64,000 bases of DNA from Neostapfia colusana (lineage: Eukaryota > Streptophyta > Magnoliopsida > Poales > Poaceae), in NCBI GenBank assembly GCA_030760725.1, contig JASWHV010000005.1, positions 93,068,622 to 93,132,621 on the forward strand, read 5' to 3'. Shown in pieces: positions 44,691 to 57,447 of the stretch. The first letter of the stretch is position 1. Every line of letters begins with the position of its first letter. The translations under genes were made by a program, and so were the position numbers. The notes beneath the pieces are model-generated. The model had not been told where the DNA came from. It searched no databases and worked only from the letters and a program-made list of their open reading frames with translations.

Positions 44691-46600
44691 ACACGGCTAT
44701 TGAGGACATTGCAAAAGGCGAACCAGTTTTAGCGGGCATGTTCACAGTACATGAACAGACCACTTTCATTTTGTTTGATTCCGGAGCCACCCACAATTTT
44801 ATTAGCAGAGACTATGTGCTGAAGAATAATCTTCCATTTAGCACAGTTAAGCATCCGTTTCATACCAGCTCACCCGGAGGCAAGATATCAACAGATGAGA
44901 TGGTCTCTCGGGCACCTTTATGTTTGGGTGGAAACATCTATCCTGCGAGCCTTATCATACTCAAAGGCCAAAGGATTGATATTATCTTCGGGATGTCATG
45001 GTTGACACATTATGGAGCTATCTTTGACATCAGCTCTCGGACTGTCCAACTGAATTCCCCAATACATGGTTGCAACATATTGAATCTTGTGGATCCATCA
45101 CAACGTGTTGCAGCAGTGCATCAGATTGAAGCTCCTAAGCTTGAGGATATTCCAGTGGTATGTGAATATCCAGATGTGTTTCCCGAAGACTTGCCGGGCA
45201 TGCCGCCCGAACGTGATGTAGAGTTCAAGATTGAACTAGCACCGGGAACAACACCTATTTTTTGGCGACCATACAAAATGGCACCGAAGGAGCTAGCAGA
45301 ATTGAAGGAGCAGCTGAATGACCTCATGGACAAAGGTTTTATACGCCCAAGTTCATCACCTTGGGACTGTTCCGCACTCTTTGTGAAGAAGAAGGACGAG
45401 ACTTTAAGACTATGCGTAGATCATCGACCACTGAATGCTGTCACTATCAAGAATAAGTATCCACTACCGCACATCGATATTTTGTTCGATCAACTAGTGG
45501 ATGCTAAGGTATTCTCCAAGATGGATCTTCAGTCCGGGTATCATCAGATAAAAATCCGGGCGGAAGATGTACTAAGATGGCGTTCTCGACAAGATATGGT
45601 CTTTATGAATATCTTGTCATGTCTTTTGGGTTTACCAATGCTCCGGCTCATTTTATGTATCTCATGAACTCTGTGTTCATGCCGGAGTTAGACAAGTTCA
45701 TCGTGGTTTTCATCGACAACATTTTGGTCTATTCAAAGTCAGAAGAAGAACATATTGAACATTTGCGTATTGTACTCCAACGCTTGAGGGATCACAAGCT
45801 ATATGCAAAGTTCAGTAAATGTGAGTTTTGGATCAGAAAAGTGCCGTTTGTTGGGCATATTATTTCAGCGGAAGGCATCGCTGTGGATCCAAGTAAAATC
45901 GAGCAAGTGCTGAATTGGAAATCTCCAACATCTGTTCATGAAGTGAAGAGTTTCCTAGGTTTAGCGTGTTATTATCGGAGATTCATTCCAAACTTCTCCA
46001 AAGTCGCTAAACCTATGACGCAGCTGTTGAAGAAAAGCACCAAGTATGATTGGAGCAATTCAGGCGAACAAGCTTTTCAAACTTTAGTGAAGTATCTCAC
46101 TACAGCTCCAGTTTTGCCCCAGCCGGACACCATGAAGCCGTTTGATGTTTATTGTGATGCATCCGGCATCGGTTTGGGTTGTGTGTTGATGCAAGAAGGA
46201 CGTGTGGTCGCGTATGGATCCTGACAACTCAGGGGTCATGAGCTGAATTACCCGACGCATGACCTTGAGCTAGCTGCAGTGGTCTTAGCATTGAAAATGT
46301 GGAGACATTATCTACTAGGCAATCTAGTACATCTCTACAATGACCACAAAAGCTTGAAGTACAACTTCACACAGAAAGAACTGAATATGAGGCAGCGAAG
46401 ATGGCTCGAATTGATCAAGGATTACGAACTTGAAATTCATTACCATCCGGGCAAAGCGAATGTGATTGCCGACGCACTTAGTCGGAAAGCCCATGTCCAC
46501 CATTTATCCATTGCTGCACATTAAGAAGGAGAACCAAGCCTGCGCTTAATTCCCTATGGATCGCTGTTCAATCTCGCTCTTATTCCTACGATCCGAGATG
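44691..46600 (+). pseudogene. G2 protease-RT-RNase H
   Basis: The protease FILFDSGATHNFIS has its Asp codon at 44777. RT motifs RRP-like YKMAPKELAELK, LRLCVDHRPLNAVT and FSKMDLQSGYHQI run to a frameshift near 45570. The next frame gives the catalytic box as FIDNILVYS: the second Asp is Asn (codon 45718-45720). RNase H (DVYCDASGIGLG, HYHPGKANVIADALS) follows, with a TGA at 46222-46224 and a TAA at 46522-46524. Confidence 0.92.
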
Positions 46601-48029
46601 AGATTGTGGAGGCTCAGAAGAGAGACAGGGGTATGTCTCATATCCGGAGACGGGTGGACAGCGGTGAATTGAAGATGTTCCGCAAGGATGAAGAGGGTAC
46701 TCTATGGTTTAACAACCGCATAGTTGTACCCCGGAATATGAAATTGCGGAGGAAGATATTGGATGAAGCACATTTATCCATGTACTCCATTCATCCGGGA
46801 AGCAATAAGATGTACCAGGACTTGAAATCTAAGTTCTGGTGGACACGGATGAAAAGAGACATTGCGAAGTACGTATCCGAGTGTGGTACGTGTCGGCGGA
46901 TTAAAGCCGACCATATGAGGAAAGCCGGACCACTTCAACCGCTGAACGTTCCAGCATGGAAGTGGGAAGACATAAGTATGGACTTCATCGTCGGTTTACC
47001 CATGACCAGCAACAAGCATGATTCTATTTGGGTAATCGTCGATCGTTTGACCAAGACAGCTCATTTTATTCCAGTCCATACCAAATATGTGGCAAAGAAG
47101 TATGCGGAGCTGTTCATCTCAAGAATCGTGTGTTTACACGGGGTTCCCCGCACCATCGTGTCTGATCGAGGTGCATTGTTCGTATCCAGATTTTGGGAGC
47201 AACTACATGCTTCACTGGGAACCAAGTTAATTCGGAGTTCAGCGTATCATCCGCAAACTGATGGTCAAACAGAGAGAGTAAATCAGATTATGGAGGATAT
47301 GCTACGGGCATGTGTGATAAATCATGGGAAGAATTGGGATGACCATCTACCGTTAGCAGAATTCTCATATAACAACGGTTATCAATCCAGCATCAAAATG
47401 ACCCCGTATGAAGCTCTTTATGGCCGGAAGTGCCGCACACCACTGAATTGGTGTGAGTCCGGCGAGAGAGTGATCTACGGGATTGATCTTGTGAATGAAG
47501 CCGAGGAACGAGTGGGAGTGATTCAAGCCAATTTAAAGGCTGCTCAATCTCGGCAGAAAAGCTATGCAGACAAAAGACGTCGACCTCTTCACTTCGACAT
47601 CGGGGACCACGTTTATCTTCGTGTCTCTCCGATGAAAGGAGTTCATCGGTTCGGAGTGAAGGGAAACCTTGCTCCACGATTCATTGGGCCATTTGCTGTC
47701 ACTGAAAATGTGGAGCCATGGCCTACCGTCTGGAGCTACGGGCATCACTTTCAGGTATTCACAATGTTTTCCACATCTCTCAACTGCGGAAATGTCTTAT
47801 GTACCCAACTGCAGTTCATATGGAGAACATTGAGGATCTTCAACCGGATCTCACTTATTTTGAGTACCCAATACAGATTATCGATGAGAAGACTTGTGCC
47901 ACAAGAAATCCGACATTGCAATTTTACAAAGTCTTGTGGAGCAACCACATCGCTGAGGAAGCCACGTGGGAAAGCGATGATTTTCTCCGTTTAAATTTTC
48001 CTGACTTGTTTGTACCATATGTCCAGTAG
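46601..48029 (+). pseudogene. G2 integrase-chromodomain
   Basis: The frame is open from the HHCC region (EAHLSMYSIHPGS, CGTCRRIKADH) through the DDE core (MDFIVGLP, SDRGALFVSRF, YHPQTDGQTERVNQ) to about 47708. There it shifts frame inside the segment after PRFIGPFAV. The chromodomain (IIDEKTCATRNPTLQFYKV, ATWESDDFLRLNFPD) is read from 47718 to 48029. This is the best preserved integrase core of the three gypsy copies. Confidence 0.92.
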
Positions 48030-48072
48030 TCATGCTCCCTTCTTCTTTCTTTTTGTAATCTTGGGACGAGAT

Positions 48073-48091
48073 TCCTTTAAGGGGGGAGGAA
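48073..48091 (+). promoter_or_regulatory. G2 polypurine tract
   Basis: TTTAAGGGGGGAGGA ends directly before TGTAACAGCC of the 3' LTR. Confidence 0.9.
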
Positions 48092-50958
48092 TGTAACAGC
48101 CCTAACTTTTGTAAAGCTTGATTTCAACTTATGAAATAAAGTTAAGGCGATAAAAGACTATAGTTGTGTCACATGAAATGATGAACACAAATATGGACAT
48201 GTGAGGGAGTTAAAAAATTTCTCTAGCCCATGCTCAACACGTGTTAACCTAGGGAAAAGAATTTCACTCCTGAAACTCTAACTCATGTGCACCTTCTATA
48301 TGAGTAGAGTGGAGGGAATTTAAACACAATTTGAATTCTTTTGAAAGAATTCATGTTCAGATTGCTCAAATGCATACAAAGGTATTCACCGATGTATTCC
48401 CAATGTATGAATGAGCTCATGATCCAAATTCGGATATTTTTGGAGCTCATATACCAATTATTCCGAGGAATATTCGAGGGAGAGTTCAAATTGAAATTGG
48501 AATTCAAAAACTGAACCAAACATGCTCAATCTTGAAATTTGAGTTAGATTCAAATTCCTCACGTCATGTTTGGTCTACCTTCCAATTTTGGCGCAATTTG
48601 GACAATGGCGGTGTGGGAAAATTAAAACACAGAGGGGGGAGATATTTGGGTGCTGTGGCCCACAAGTCATACACTCCACAAAGCAAACCGCCTCTGTTTA
48701 ATTTTCTTTGGATTAGAGCGTGAACCCAGCCGAGGCAATCCACTCCGGACGCCAGCTCCTTCTTCCCTCGTGGTCTCGGTCTGATCCTCACACAAGACAG
48801 TGCACGAAGCCAATTTCCCTCTTCTTCCCCGTTCTGTATGCTCCCGTGAGATTTTCTCCCGAGCAGAACAAAACCAGCCGCTGCTCTGTTCCTCTGATCG
48901 CCCAACTGAACGAAGCTCCCTTTGCTCGAGTTTCCAACAGTAAAAGGTTCGCCCATAAGTGCTCTATCCGGCTAGCAACTTTACCCCGCCGTCCCGAGCT
49001 CACCGGCGCCTGGAAACGGCTAGATTGCTGCTGCTCCCGAGTTCAAACTCAAGGAACTGAAACTGATCACCATGGACAGCCCAAACCAGGAGTGATCACG
49101 CCCAAGCAAGCCACCCCATCGGTGCACCTACAAGTCTAGTTGCTCACATCCGAAGCTCAGCCCTAGCCATTGACACAGAGGGAGAATTTCAAGTTTTTCT
49201 CCCGGACGGCAGAAACTGACCTTGAGGTAAGGAATTGTAAAATTCGTCCTCAAATCGTGTTTATTGGGTTTCAAACTTCACACACAGGATGTTAACTGCC
49301 TAGCACACCTGCTCCATCGATTTTGGACAAAGAAATTGAGTGTAGAGTGAGGAATCTGAGTTCTTTTTTAGGGTATACCGCTGGACCCTATCGGGCACAC
49401 GGTGCCGATAGGTTTAGAGCGCTCCACAGCTTGTTTAGACCTCATGTCGGTCTTCTACATGATCCCCTGGTGCTTTAGAGCGCAAGAACCGACAATTTGG
49501 TGGAGAATTCACCGTGCACGACTTCGCCGGAGCCCTAGGGTTTTCTGTTGTCGGTGCGCCCTATTTTCCGGCGAGTTTCAGCCGCCGGCGACCTCACCAA
49601 CGTGTTCAGCGTGGGGGAAAATGGGGAGGGGGGACGCCAGCAGGGGGTCCGGAGGTGGCTGGGAAGTGCCTTTCCGGCGACCTCGCCGGAGGGAGCCGCC
49701 ACTGCCCTGTTTGGCGCGAGGCTGGAGGTTAGGGATGACTAGTGGGACCCACTGTCGGCATTTAAACATTTTCCAGATTTTCCCACTTTAGTTCAAATTT
49801 TGGAGAGCCATAACTTTGTGTAGGAATGTCCACAAATTGTGAAACAAATTTTGTTGGATTCCTCTCAAAGAGTACTATCCAGGGGTGCAGCCCAATGTTT
49901 ATGAAAAACCCTGAATTTTGCTCATTAATTCATTTAAAAAAATATTGTAGCAATTTTTACAGGAGTTCTGTTTATTGGAAAATTCCCAAATTTGGACTGA
50001 GCATTATTCCAAAATTCCTTGAACTCCAGTAAAACTTTCAGAGGCATTGGACCTCATTTGCTTGGTCAAATGATGTGTTCATTCCTTATGTCTCTGAAAA
50101 ATGGGAAAAAATGAACAGAGACATGTTCAGCTTTTTTCCAATCCTTCTAAAATCCATATCTCCATGTAGGAAACTCCAAAAATTGTAAAACCAATTCCTA
50201 TGGACTCAGGACATTTTGTACTTCACAGAAAGTCTACTTTGCAGCATAAGAAAGCTTAATATCTAGGGGCTAATGGCAGATTAGTGAAAACCACATAAGG
50301 ATTTGCTGTGCTCACATGAAGCCATTTCATGAGCTCAATTTTTGCACACTGCCTAAATAGCTTCCATAGAAGCTGTGGATAAATTCTCAGCTTCGTTGGA
50401 CCTCTGGAACTTGAGCTACCATCTTTTAGGTTTAAGTGTTCATATAATAGGCTTAATCACATGGTGATTATTAGTATCTCCTTTTCACCTAGCTTTCATC
50501 ATCTCTAAGGTTTAGATCCAACAACAGAAACCTTGCTGTTGTTTATCTATCTTTTAGGTGTGAGTTAACTGGTACAACAGTTTTGAATCATTTTCTAAAT
50601 TTCTTTTGAATACATGTGCATAAATCATCTTAATAGCACGTGACGTCGACGTTCGATGAGGACTCGACTCTGCAGCGAGGATCTCCATCTCGTGACGGGT
50701 TTGGCGGATTCTCTGGAGGAAGACTAACTCCTAGATTCTAACAAAACCGTTGAGCAAGGCAAGCCCCGGTTTGCATATAGTTACCGTTTTAAATTTTGCT
50801 TTACTTCACCTCATGGTTATTAAACTTGATATTGTGCATTATGTCTAGGATGCTTGAAACCCACTTGCATGGCTATTACATCCCTGAGTTGAAGGTTTAG
50901 TGTAGGCTTTGCCTCGTCGTAGATGCTAGGATAATGTTGTAGCTAGCTCGGTAGAAGT

Positions 50959-51008
50959 CGAGTAGTAAAAAGCTACTCGCGAGAATGTTCGAGTAATGGA
51001 GTTACTCG
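50959..51008 (+). other. Tandem hairpins A (G2 3' LTR)
   Basis: The two stems are CGAGTAG/CTACTCG (50959-50979) and CGAGTAA/TTACTCG (50990-51008). They differ by a compensating G-C to A-U change at the last pair. Confidence 0.65.
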
Positions 51009-52043
51009 CGAGAGGTTAATGATAAGAGCACCCTCATAAAAATGAGATGGGTACGGGGATGTTCGTGTAGGATGGAGCGCTCAAGGTTGGTCTCGACCTG
51101 CGATGGGTGTGACAATGCTTGAGACCACATTTGGCCTGGACCGGGATGGTAAGGCAAATGTGGAGGTTGGTTGTATCCCCATCCGTGTCGGTTAAGGACC
51201 GTATGTATGCGGCCCTGCTGGACAAGATTGAGCTGTACCGGATATATAGTGGGGTATGGAACCCATGAAACTGATGTAACTCGATGGACCATGATATAGA
51301 AACTCAACCTTCGCGTGGGAATGGCGTTGAGAAGGCGGGAGGTGTAAATCCTTTAGCGGGCAACTTCGACGTGTCCGCGTAGAGGACCATCCTGCTCGGC
51401 GTGAAGCGTTTTCTATGTCGGGGTGTCGTGTGAAAGGTTGCTGCATACAACGTAAGAAAGAGCTTTTGAGAGAGTCTTTCGAGGCGGGTGTATGTGTCGT
51501 GTATTCCGTGTTGTTATTGATTTGAATCACCGTCGCTCGCGGAAGAGGATTGAGCATACTTGCCCACTGCGCCGTGACGTAGTAAGAAGAGGAATTAAGT
51601 CTCTTAACTTTCTGTTTGTGGATTAATCAATGTATTGGAACCTTGACTGAAGTAGATTTAGAGCCAACTAAATTTCATTTCCACCTTAGGCTAGCAACAT
51701 CGGGATAAGCTTTTCTTGATTGATTGTGGACTTCCGATGTTGTGAGCCGTGAGGACCACTAAAATGAAGGCTATAAGAATCTGATTATAAGGATCATGTT
51801 TAGTCAAGCTGCATTTTGCAAATTCCTGTTCCTACTGTCCTACTACCCCTGCATTTAGAGTTACATGTTTAGAAGTGACGGTTAAGTCTTGCTGAGCCTT
51901 AGTGCTCACGGTTGCTTCTGAGTTGTTTTTGCAGGTAGCAGGATGCCTGCTATGAAGAGGGTTGTTCGGTGAGATGACGAACCTCACGGTTTGTTCAACT
52001 CATCGGAAACCTAGCCGCTGCCTTTCTTTGGTGAAGCTAATAG

Positions 52044-52069
52044 GAAGCGTTCACGGGCTGAACGACTTC
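52044..52069 (+). other. LTR hairpin B (G2 3' LTR)
   Basis: GAAGCGTTCA pairs with TGAACG-A-CTTC, one A bulged, around the loop CGGGC. Identical to the 5' LTR copy. Confidence 0.62.
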
Positions 52070-52269
52070 TCTTCGGCGTAGTTACGGTCGAGAGTGAGTA
52101 GTTTGTCCAGCTAGTTTTAATTTCCGCTGCGTGTGTACTTATGTTGTAAAAGATCTTATGTTGAGTGACAAAATTTATCCGTTATGTTCTTACGTCTCTT
52201 TTCGTGCATGCTGTTGGGTGCCGCATCGAACGGCACCACCCACTGCGATTCCCGGGCCGGGCACTCACA

Positions 52270-52839
52270 GATCTGAGGACAAATAAATACTCGTTGGAAA
52301 GATACTGAAGTTAACCTTAACTTTGGTATTCAGCTTGAGTCATGAAAATGCCCAGAACTAGATCAAAATCTGGAATATGTAGAAACTGGTCATTCTAACA
52401 GAGGGGTGACAGTTGAACTCATTTGAGAGATTGTTGTACCCTAGGGGGTTTAAGTACTATCATTGAGGTAGAACATACTCATGAGTGGGTATCTTCAACT
52501 AGTGAAAGATTTGAGTATAAGTCCTACTCAAGTTTCTTTTGCTAGATACCATGTTTGTGTCGTCTTGAAGATGAAAGGGTAGTATACGTGATGACAAAGC
52601 GATATTAACGTCTCGTAGTGACCAAACCTAGTTGAGATGAACTTCCAAAGAGGAAGTCGGTCAAGTTGGATTTAAACTAGCTTGTACTTGGTCTGGTAAT
52701 GGTGTAGCTTGTGCAAAGTTATTACATTATCTGTATACGAGATGTATCGCATGTTGTACTGTCATTATGTTCTACGCCTATTTCATTGGACTGCATGAGG
52801 TATGCTGCGGGACTGATATTTATTGTCGTATGGTTGCAG
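52270..52839 (+). other. G3 leader, 3' part
   Basis: It begins GATCTGAGGACAAATAAATACTCG, which aligns with the G2 leader at 43197-43221 and with R0 (reverse) near 150-175. It ends in a splice-acceptor-like ATGGTTGCAG directly before the gag ATG. No conserved ORF. Confidence 0.82.
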
Positions 52840-54060
52840 ATGGTTCGCACTCGGACAACACATGAGATCGGTGGCTCTAGCCAGCAGGAGGGTGATGACT
52901 CCCAGCCACCTGCCTATGACAACACCCCGCAGCAACAACCGCCACCGCCGCCTCCGCTTACCCTAGTGGATGTGATAGCGGCACTGGTGGGGAATCATGA
53001 GGAGCAGACCGATCTGCTCGGCACGATCGTGCAGAATACGTCCCAGGCGGGGGGGGGGGGGGGGGGCGTCAAGAAAGGGGGCCTCGTGAGCTCCATGTTG
53101 TGACATACTCGGACTTCACGAGTACGCACCTTCCGGTGTTCACTGAAGCAGCAGAACCCCTGGAGGCCGACAACTGGCTGCAGACAATTGAGTCCAAGTT
53201 CGGGCTGCTCCAATGTACGGAACGGCTGAAGACTCTGTTCGCAGCGCAGCAGCTTCACGGTGCCGCTGGTGCGTCGTGGGAGAACTATGTCGCCTCACTG
53301 CCGGCTGGCCATGCCGTGGAGTGGGAAGAATTCCGGGAGGCGTTCCGCGCCTACCATATCCCTCCCGGGATAATGAAGCGGAAGTTCCAAGAGTTCTTGG
53401 AGCTGAAGCAGGGCGGGAGGAGTGCCCACGACTACCCCCGTGCCTTCATCCATCTGGCGCAATATGCGTCGGATTATGTCTCCACCGAGGAGAAGAAGCG
53501 AGAGCACTTCAATCGGGGATTACATCCCGAGATGAAGACGCATCTCGTCCAATGCAATTGTGGCACGTTCAATGATCTAGTCAATGCCGCGATCATGCAA
53601 GAAGATGCTCAGCAGGAGTTGGCGGCTGAGCAGCGGAAGCGCAGCACTCCACCCAGCAGTTGGGGGTGGAGCTCCCCAGAAATACAGCATGGTGTATCGG
53701 ACACCATCCTGTCAGCAGTGGCATCCACCAGCGCGACCTCAGCAGTTCGGGGGTCGTTCCTTCCAGTCACCCCCGTTCCGACCGCCGAAGCCACCACCGC
53801 GACCGCAACAACAGCAGCAGAAGCAGATGGTACCCCGGGCGTTTCCACCACTACAACGCGCCCCGGGTTTCCGTCCGCCGATCAGCGGAGGACTGCCACG
53901 CTACACTTTCTTTACGTGTGGCCAGGCGGGCCATTTCTCGAAGGACTGTCCCCAGGGGCAGCAGAGCAGCGGTAAAGCCCAGAATCAGGGTGGTGCTCGA
54001 GGCCGACCTCCGGTCAAGAAGGTTGGCCAGCGAACTGGGGCCGTTCGAAACCTCGACAAT
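52840..54060 (+). pseudogene. G3 gag
   Basis: It starts MVRTRTTHEIGGSSQQ at 52840, immediately after TTGCAG. An 18-base G run at 53049-53066 puts the frame out by one. The correct-looking continuation (TYSDFTSTHLPVF) is in the next frame. The Gag core ADNWLQTIESKFGLLQ and the AAQQLHGAAGASW segment follow. A second frameshift is near 53650. The zinc knuckle reads FFTCGQAGHFSKDC: the first Cys is Phe. Confidence 0.9.
53049..53066 (+). repeat. G homopolymer (18 G) in G3 gag
   Basis: An uninterrupted run of 18 G at the first gag frameshift. It encodes poly-Gly. Its length could be a true slippage mutation or a sequencing error. Confidence 0.8.
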
Positions 54061-55860
54061 GAGGACGCCCCAGAAGGAGACAACGTGCTGGCGGGGACGT
54101 TCACTCTCAATGATCAAGCAATCATCATATTATTTGATTCGGGTGCAACCCACAGTTTCATAAGTGCATCATATGTGGCTAAGCATCAAATGCAAGTCTT
54201 CCCAACCGACTGCTCCTCGATGATCTGCTCACCGGGAGGGAAGATTTCAGCAAATATGATGATTCCAAAAGCACCTCTTTGCTTAGGTGGGAAGATATAT
54301 CCCACCACCTTGATAATCCTTACGGGGTAAAAGATTGATGCAATCTTGGGGATGTCATGGTTAAGCTACCATGGCGCTGTCCTGGACACTCAGACACGGT
54401 CGGTTCATTTGAATTCTCTCTTCCACCGTCCGCATTCCATGGTGTTAGACAATCCTGTCCAGGAAGTTTCTGCAATTAATAATACTGAAGCTATCAGGTT
54501 AGAGGACATCCCCGTAGTCCGGAAATAGACATGTTTCCGGATGATCTTCCGGTCATGCCACCTGAGCGGGATGTCGAGTTCAAGATTGAGCTTGCACCCG
54601 GGACTACTCCTATCTCACGGAGACCATACAAAATGACTCCGAACAAGCTGGCGGAATTGAAAAAGCAGCTCAATGATCTGTTGAGCAAAGGTTTCATTAG
54701 ACCGAGTTCCTCGCCTTGGGGATGCTCGGCACTGTTCGTCAAGAAGAAGGATGAAACCTTGAGGCTGTGTGTGCATTACCGGCCGCGAAACACCGTCACT
54801 ATTAAGAACAAGTACCCACTGCCCCGCATTGGCATCCTGTTTGATCAGCTTGTGGGTGCAAGTGTGTTCTCCAAGATGGACCTTCGCTCCGGGTATCATC
54901 AAATAAAAATTCGGGCGGAGGATATCCCGAAGACGCCTTCTGGACGAGATATGGTTTATATGAATATCTCGTCATGTCTTTTGGTCTCACCAATGCTCCG
55001 GCACATTTCATGTATCTCATGAACTCGGTGTTCATGCCGGAGCTGGACAAGTTCGTTGTGGTGTTCATCGATGATATCTTGGTTTACTCCAAGACAGAAG
55101 CAGAACACGCCGAACACTTGAGAATTGTTCTTCAACGATTGCGGGACCACAAGCTCTACGCCAAGTTCTGAAAATGTGAGTTTTGGATCAGCCAAGTGCC
55201 ATTTTTGGGACGTATCATCTCAGTGAAAGGCATTGCGGTTGACCTAAGCAAAATTGAGCAAGTGCTGAAATGGAAAGCTCCTACTTCTGTCCATGAAGTC
55301 AGAAGTTTCCTCGGCTTAGCGGGATATTACCGGAGATTCATTCCAAGCTTCTACAAGCTTGCTAAGCCGATGACAGAATTGTTGAAAAAGGGAACAAAGT
55401 GTGTGTGTAACTCAGCATGTGAAGGAGCGTTTCAAGCATTGGTGAAGCATCTCACAACAGCCCCGGTCTTAGCTCAACCGGATACGACCAAGCCCTTCGA
55501 CGTGTATTGTGATGCGTCCGGCATCGGGCTCGGCTGTGTGTTGATGCAGTAAGGACGTGTGGTCGCATATGGTTCATGCCAACTTCGAAACCATGAGCAG
55601 CTTTATCCGACTCATGATCTTAAGCTCGCTGCTGTGGTTTTGGCACTGAAATTGTGGAGGCACTATCTCCTGGGGAATTTGGTGCATCTCTACACCGACC
55701 ACAAGAGCTTGAAGTATATTTTCACCCAGAAGGAGATGAATATGAGGCAAACGAGATGGTGAGAAATAATCAAAGATTACGAGATTGACATTCATTACCA
55801 CCCCCGGCAAGGCGAATGTGGTTGCCGACGCGCTGTGTCGGAAATCACATGTCCATAACC
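54061..55860 (+). pseudogene. G3 protease-RT-RNase H
   Basis: The protease ILFDSGATHSFIS is near 54130. A TAA lies at 54328-54330 and the frame breaks near 54525 and again near 54940. RT keeps the normal catalytic box FIDDILVYS (Asp codons 55070 and 55073), unlike G1 and G2. Further stops are TGA 55169-55171, TAA 55550-55552 and TGA 55760-55762. A frameshift in a C run near 55803 splits the RNase H end (HYHP/GKANVVADAL). Confidence 0.9.
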
Positions 55861-57381
55861 TCACCATTACACCGGTGGAGGAGGAAGAACCGAGTTTATA
55901 CTTGGTTCCTTATGTATCACTCTACAACCTTTCTCTCATCCCTACCATTAGGGAGGATATCATTGCAGGTCAGAAAGTTGAAAAGGGCATGGCACATCTC
56001 CGGAGACGGATAGACAACGGGGAAATCAAATGTTTCCGGGAAGATGATGAGGGGACGCTGTGGTTCAATGACCGCATAGTCGTACCCCGGAATATATAGC
56101 TGAGAAAGAAGATTCTTGATGAAGCTCACTTGTCTAAATACTCCATTAATACGGGCAGCAACAAAATATACCAAGATTTGAAAAATAAATTTTGATGGAC
56201 ACGGATGAAGCGAGAAGTGGCTAAGTACGTATCCGAGTGTGATACGTGTATACGAGTGAAAGCGGATCATATGAGAAAATCAGGGCTGTTGCAACCCCTG
56301 AAAATTCCAGCATGGAAGTGGGAAGATGTGAGCATGGAATTCATTGTGGGGTTACCCCTGACATCCAACAAGCATGATTCCATTTGGGTAATTGTTGACC
56401 GGTTAACCAAGTCGGCTCACTTCATTCCCGTGCATACACATTTCCATGCCAACAGATATGTGGAGTTGTATATTGCAAGAATCCTATGCTTGCATGGAGT
56501 ACCCAAGACCATAGTCTCAGACCGAGGGGCACTATTTGTATCTCATTTCTGGGAGCAGTTGCACGCTTCTTTGGGTACTAAGCTGATTAGAAGCTCCACC
56601 TATCACCCTAACAGATGGACAGACTGAGAGGGTGAACCAAGTACTAGAAGACATGTTGAGAGCACGTGCCATCCACCACGGTAGAAACTGGGATGATCAC
56701 CTACCGTTGGCGGACTCGTACAACTACGGCTATCAGGCGAGTATCAAGATGGCACCCCATGAGGCTCTCTAAGGTCGCAAATGCCGCACCCCATTAAACT
56801 GGTGCTAGTCCGGTGAAAAGGTCACATTCGGGGTTGATGTGGTGAACAACGCCGAAGAACGCGGTCGGATGATTCAAGCCAACTTGAAGGCCGCTCAATC
56901 CCGGCAGAAAAGATACGCTGATAAGAGGTGTAGGCCGCTGCACTTTGACGTCGGGGAACACGTATATCTCCATGTATCTCCGATGAAAGGCATCCACCGG
57001 TTCGGCGTGAAGGGGAAACTCGCTCCCCGATTCATTGGACCCTATGCCATCACCGAGAAGTGTGAACCAGTGGCGTATAGACTGGAACTACCGGCATCTC
57101 TTGCTGGTGTTCACGACGTTTTCCATGTTTCACAACTGTGAAAATGTCTGAAGTATACGGCTGCTGTTCCTACCGAAGATATCGGCGAGCTGCAACCGGA
57201 TTTAACGTATGCTGAATATCCGGTGGCAATTATTGATGAAAAGGCCCGGACCACACGTAGCCGAACGCTGTGGTTCTACAAGATACGGTGGAGCAACCAC
57301 ACCGCTGAAGAAGTGAAGTGGGAGAGCGAGGAATTCCTTCGCTCAAACTACCCCGATTTCATGGCGTCTCATCACGGGTGA
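55861..57381 (+). pseudogene. G3 integrase-chromodomain
   Basis: The HHCC region holds a TAG at 56097-56099 and a TGA near 56193 (TGG to TGA). In the DDE core the first Asp is Glu (MEFIVGLP near 56335). SDRGALFVSHF is intact, and the frame is lost near 56610 inside YHP/QTDGQ. More stops follow near 56771, 56804 and 57139. The chromodomain (IIDEKARTTRSRTLWFYKI, WESEEFLRSNYPDF) is readable to 57381. Confidence 0.9.
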
Positions 57382-57431
57382 GTCTCTCTTACATCGTCGT
57401 CTCCTCTTTTATAATCTAGGGATGAGATTCT

Positions 57432-57447
57432 TTTAAGGGGGGAGGGA
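57432..57447 (+). promoter_or_regulatory. G3 polypurine tract
   Basis: TTTAAGGGGGGAGGGA ends directly before TGTAAAAGCCC. Confidence 0.88.

Larger units (their letters stand above)
30302..52269 (+). mobile_element. G2: Ty3/gypsy chromovirus with two nested solo LTRs
   Basis: The parts are a 5'-truncated LTR (30302-33406), PBS (33410), a leader broken by L2 (33497-37825) and L3 (39133-43197), gag-pol (43613-48029), PPT and a full 3' LTR (48092-52269). Without the two insertions the internal region is about 6.3 kb. The LTRs differ by several percent in the stretches compared, so G2 is older than G1. It sits inside the G3 leader: the bases after 52269 continue that leader. There is no ORF0. Confidence 0.9.
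48092..52269 (+). repeat. G2 3' LTR (4178 bp)
   Basis: A full-length LTR from TGTAACAGCC to CACTCACA. Its right part matches 30302-33406. It holds a GC-rich block (about 48700-49740), a 5' splice-site-like GAG|GTAAGG near 49225, the GC donor motif near 50757-50770, tandem hairpins A (50959-51008), an acceptor-like GTTTTTGCAG ending near 51935, and hairpin B (52044-52069). The mini-ORF frame is not kept. Confidence 0.92.
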
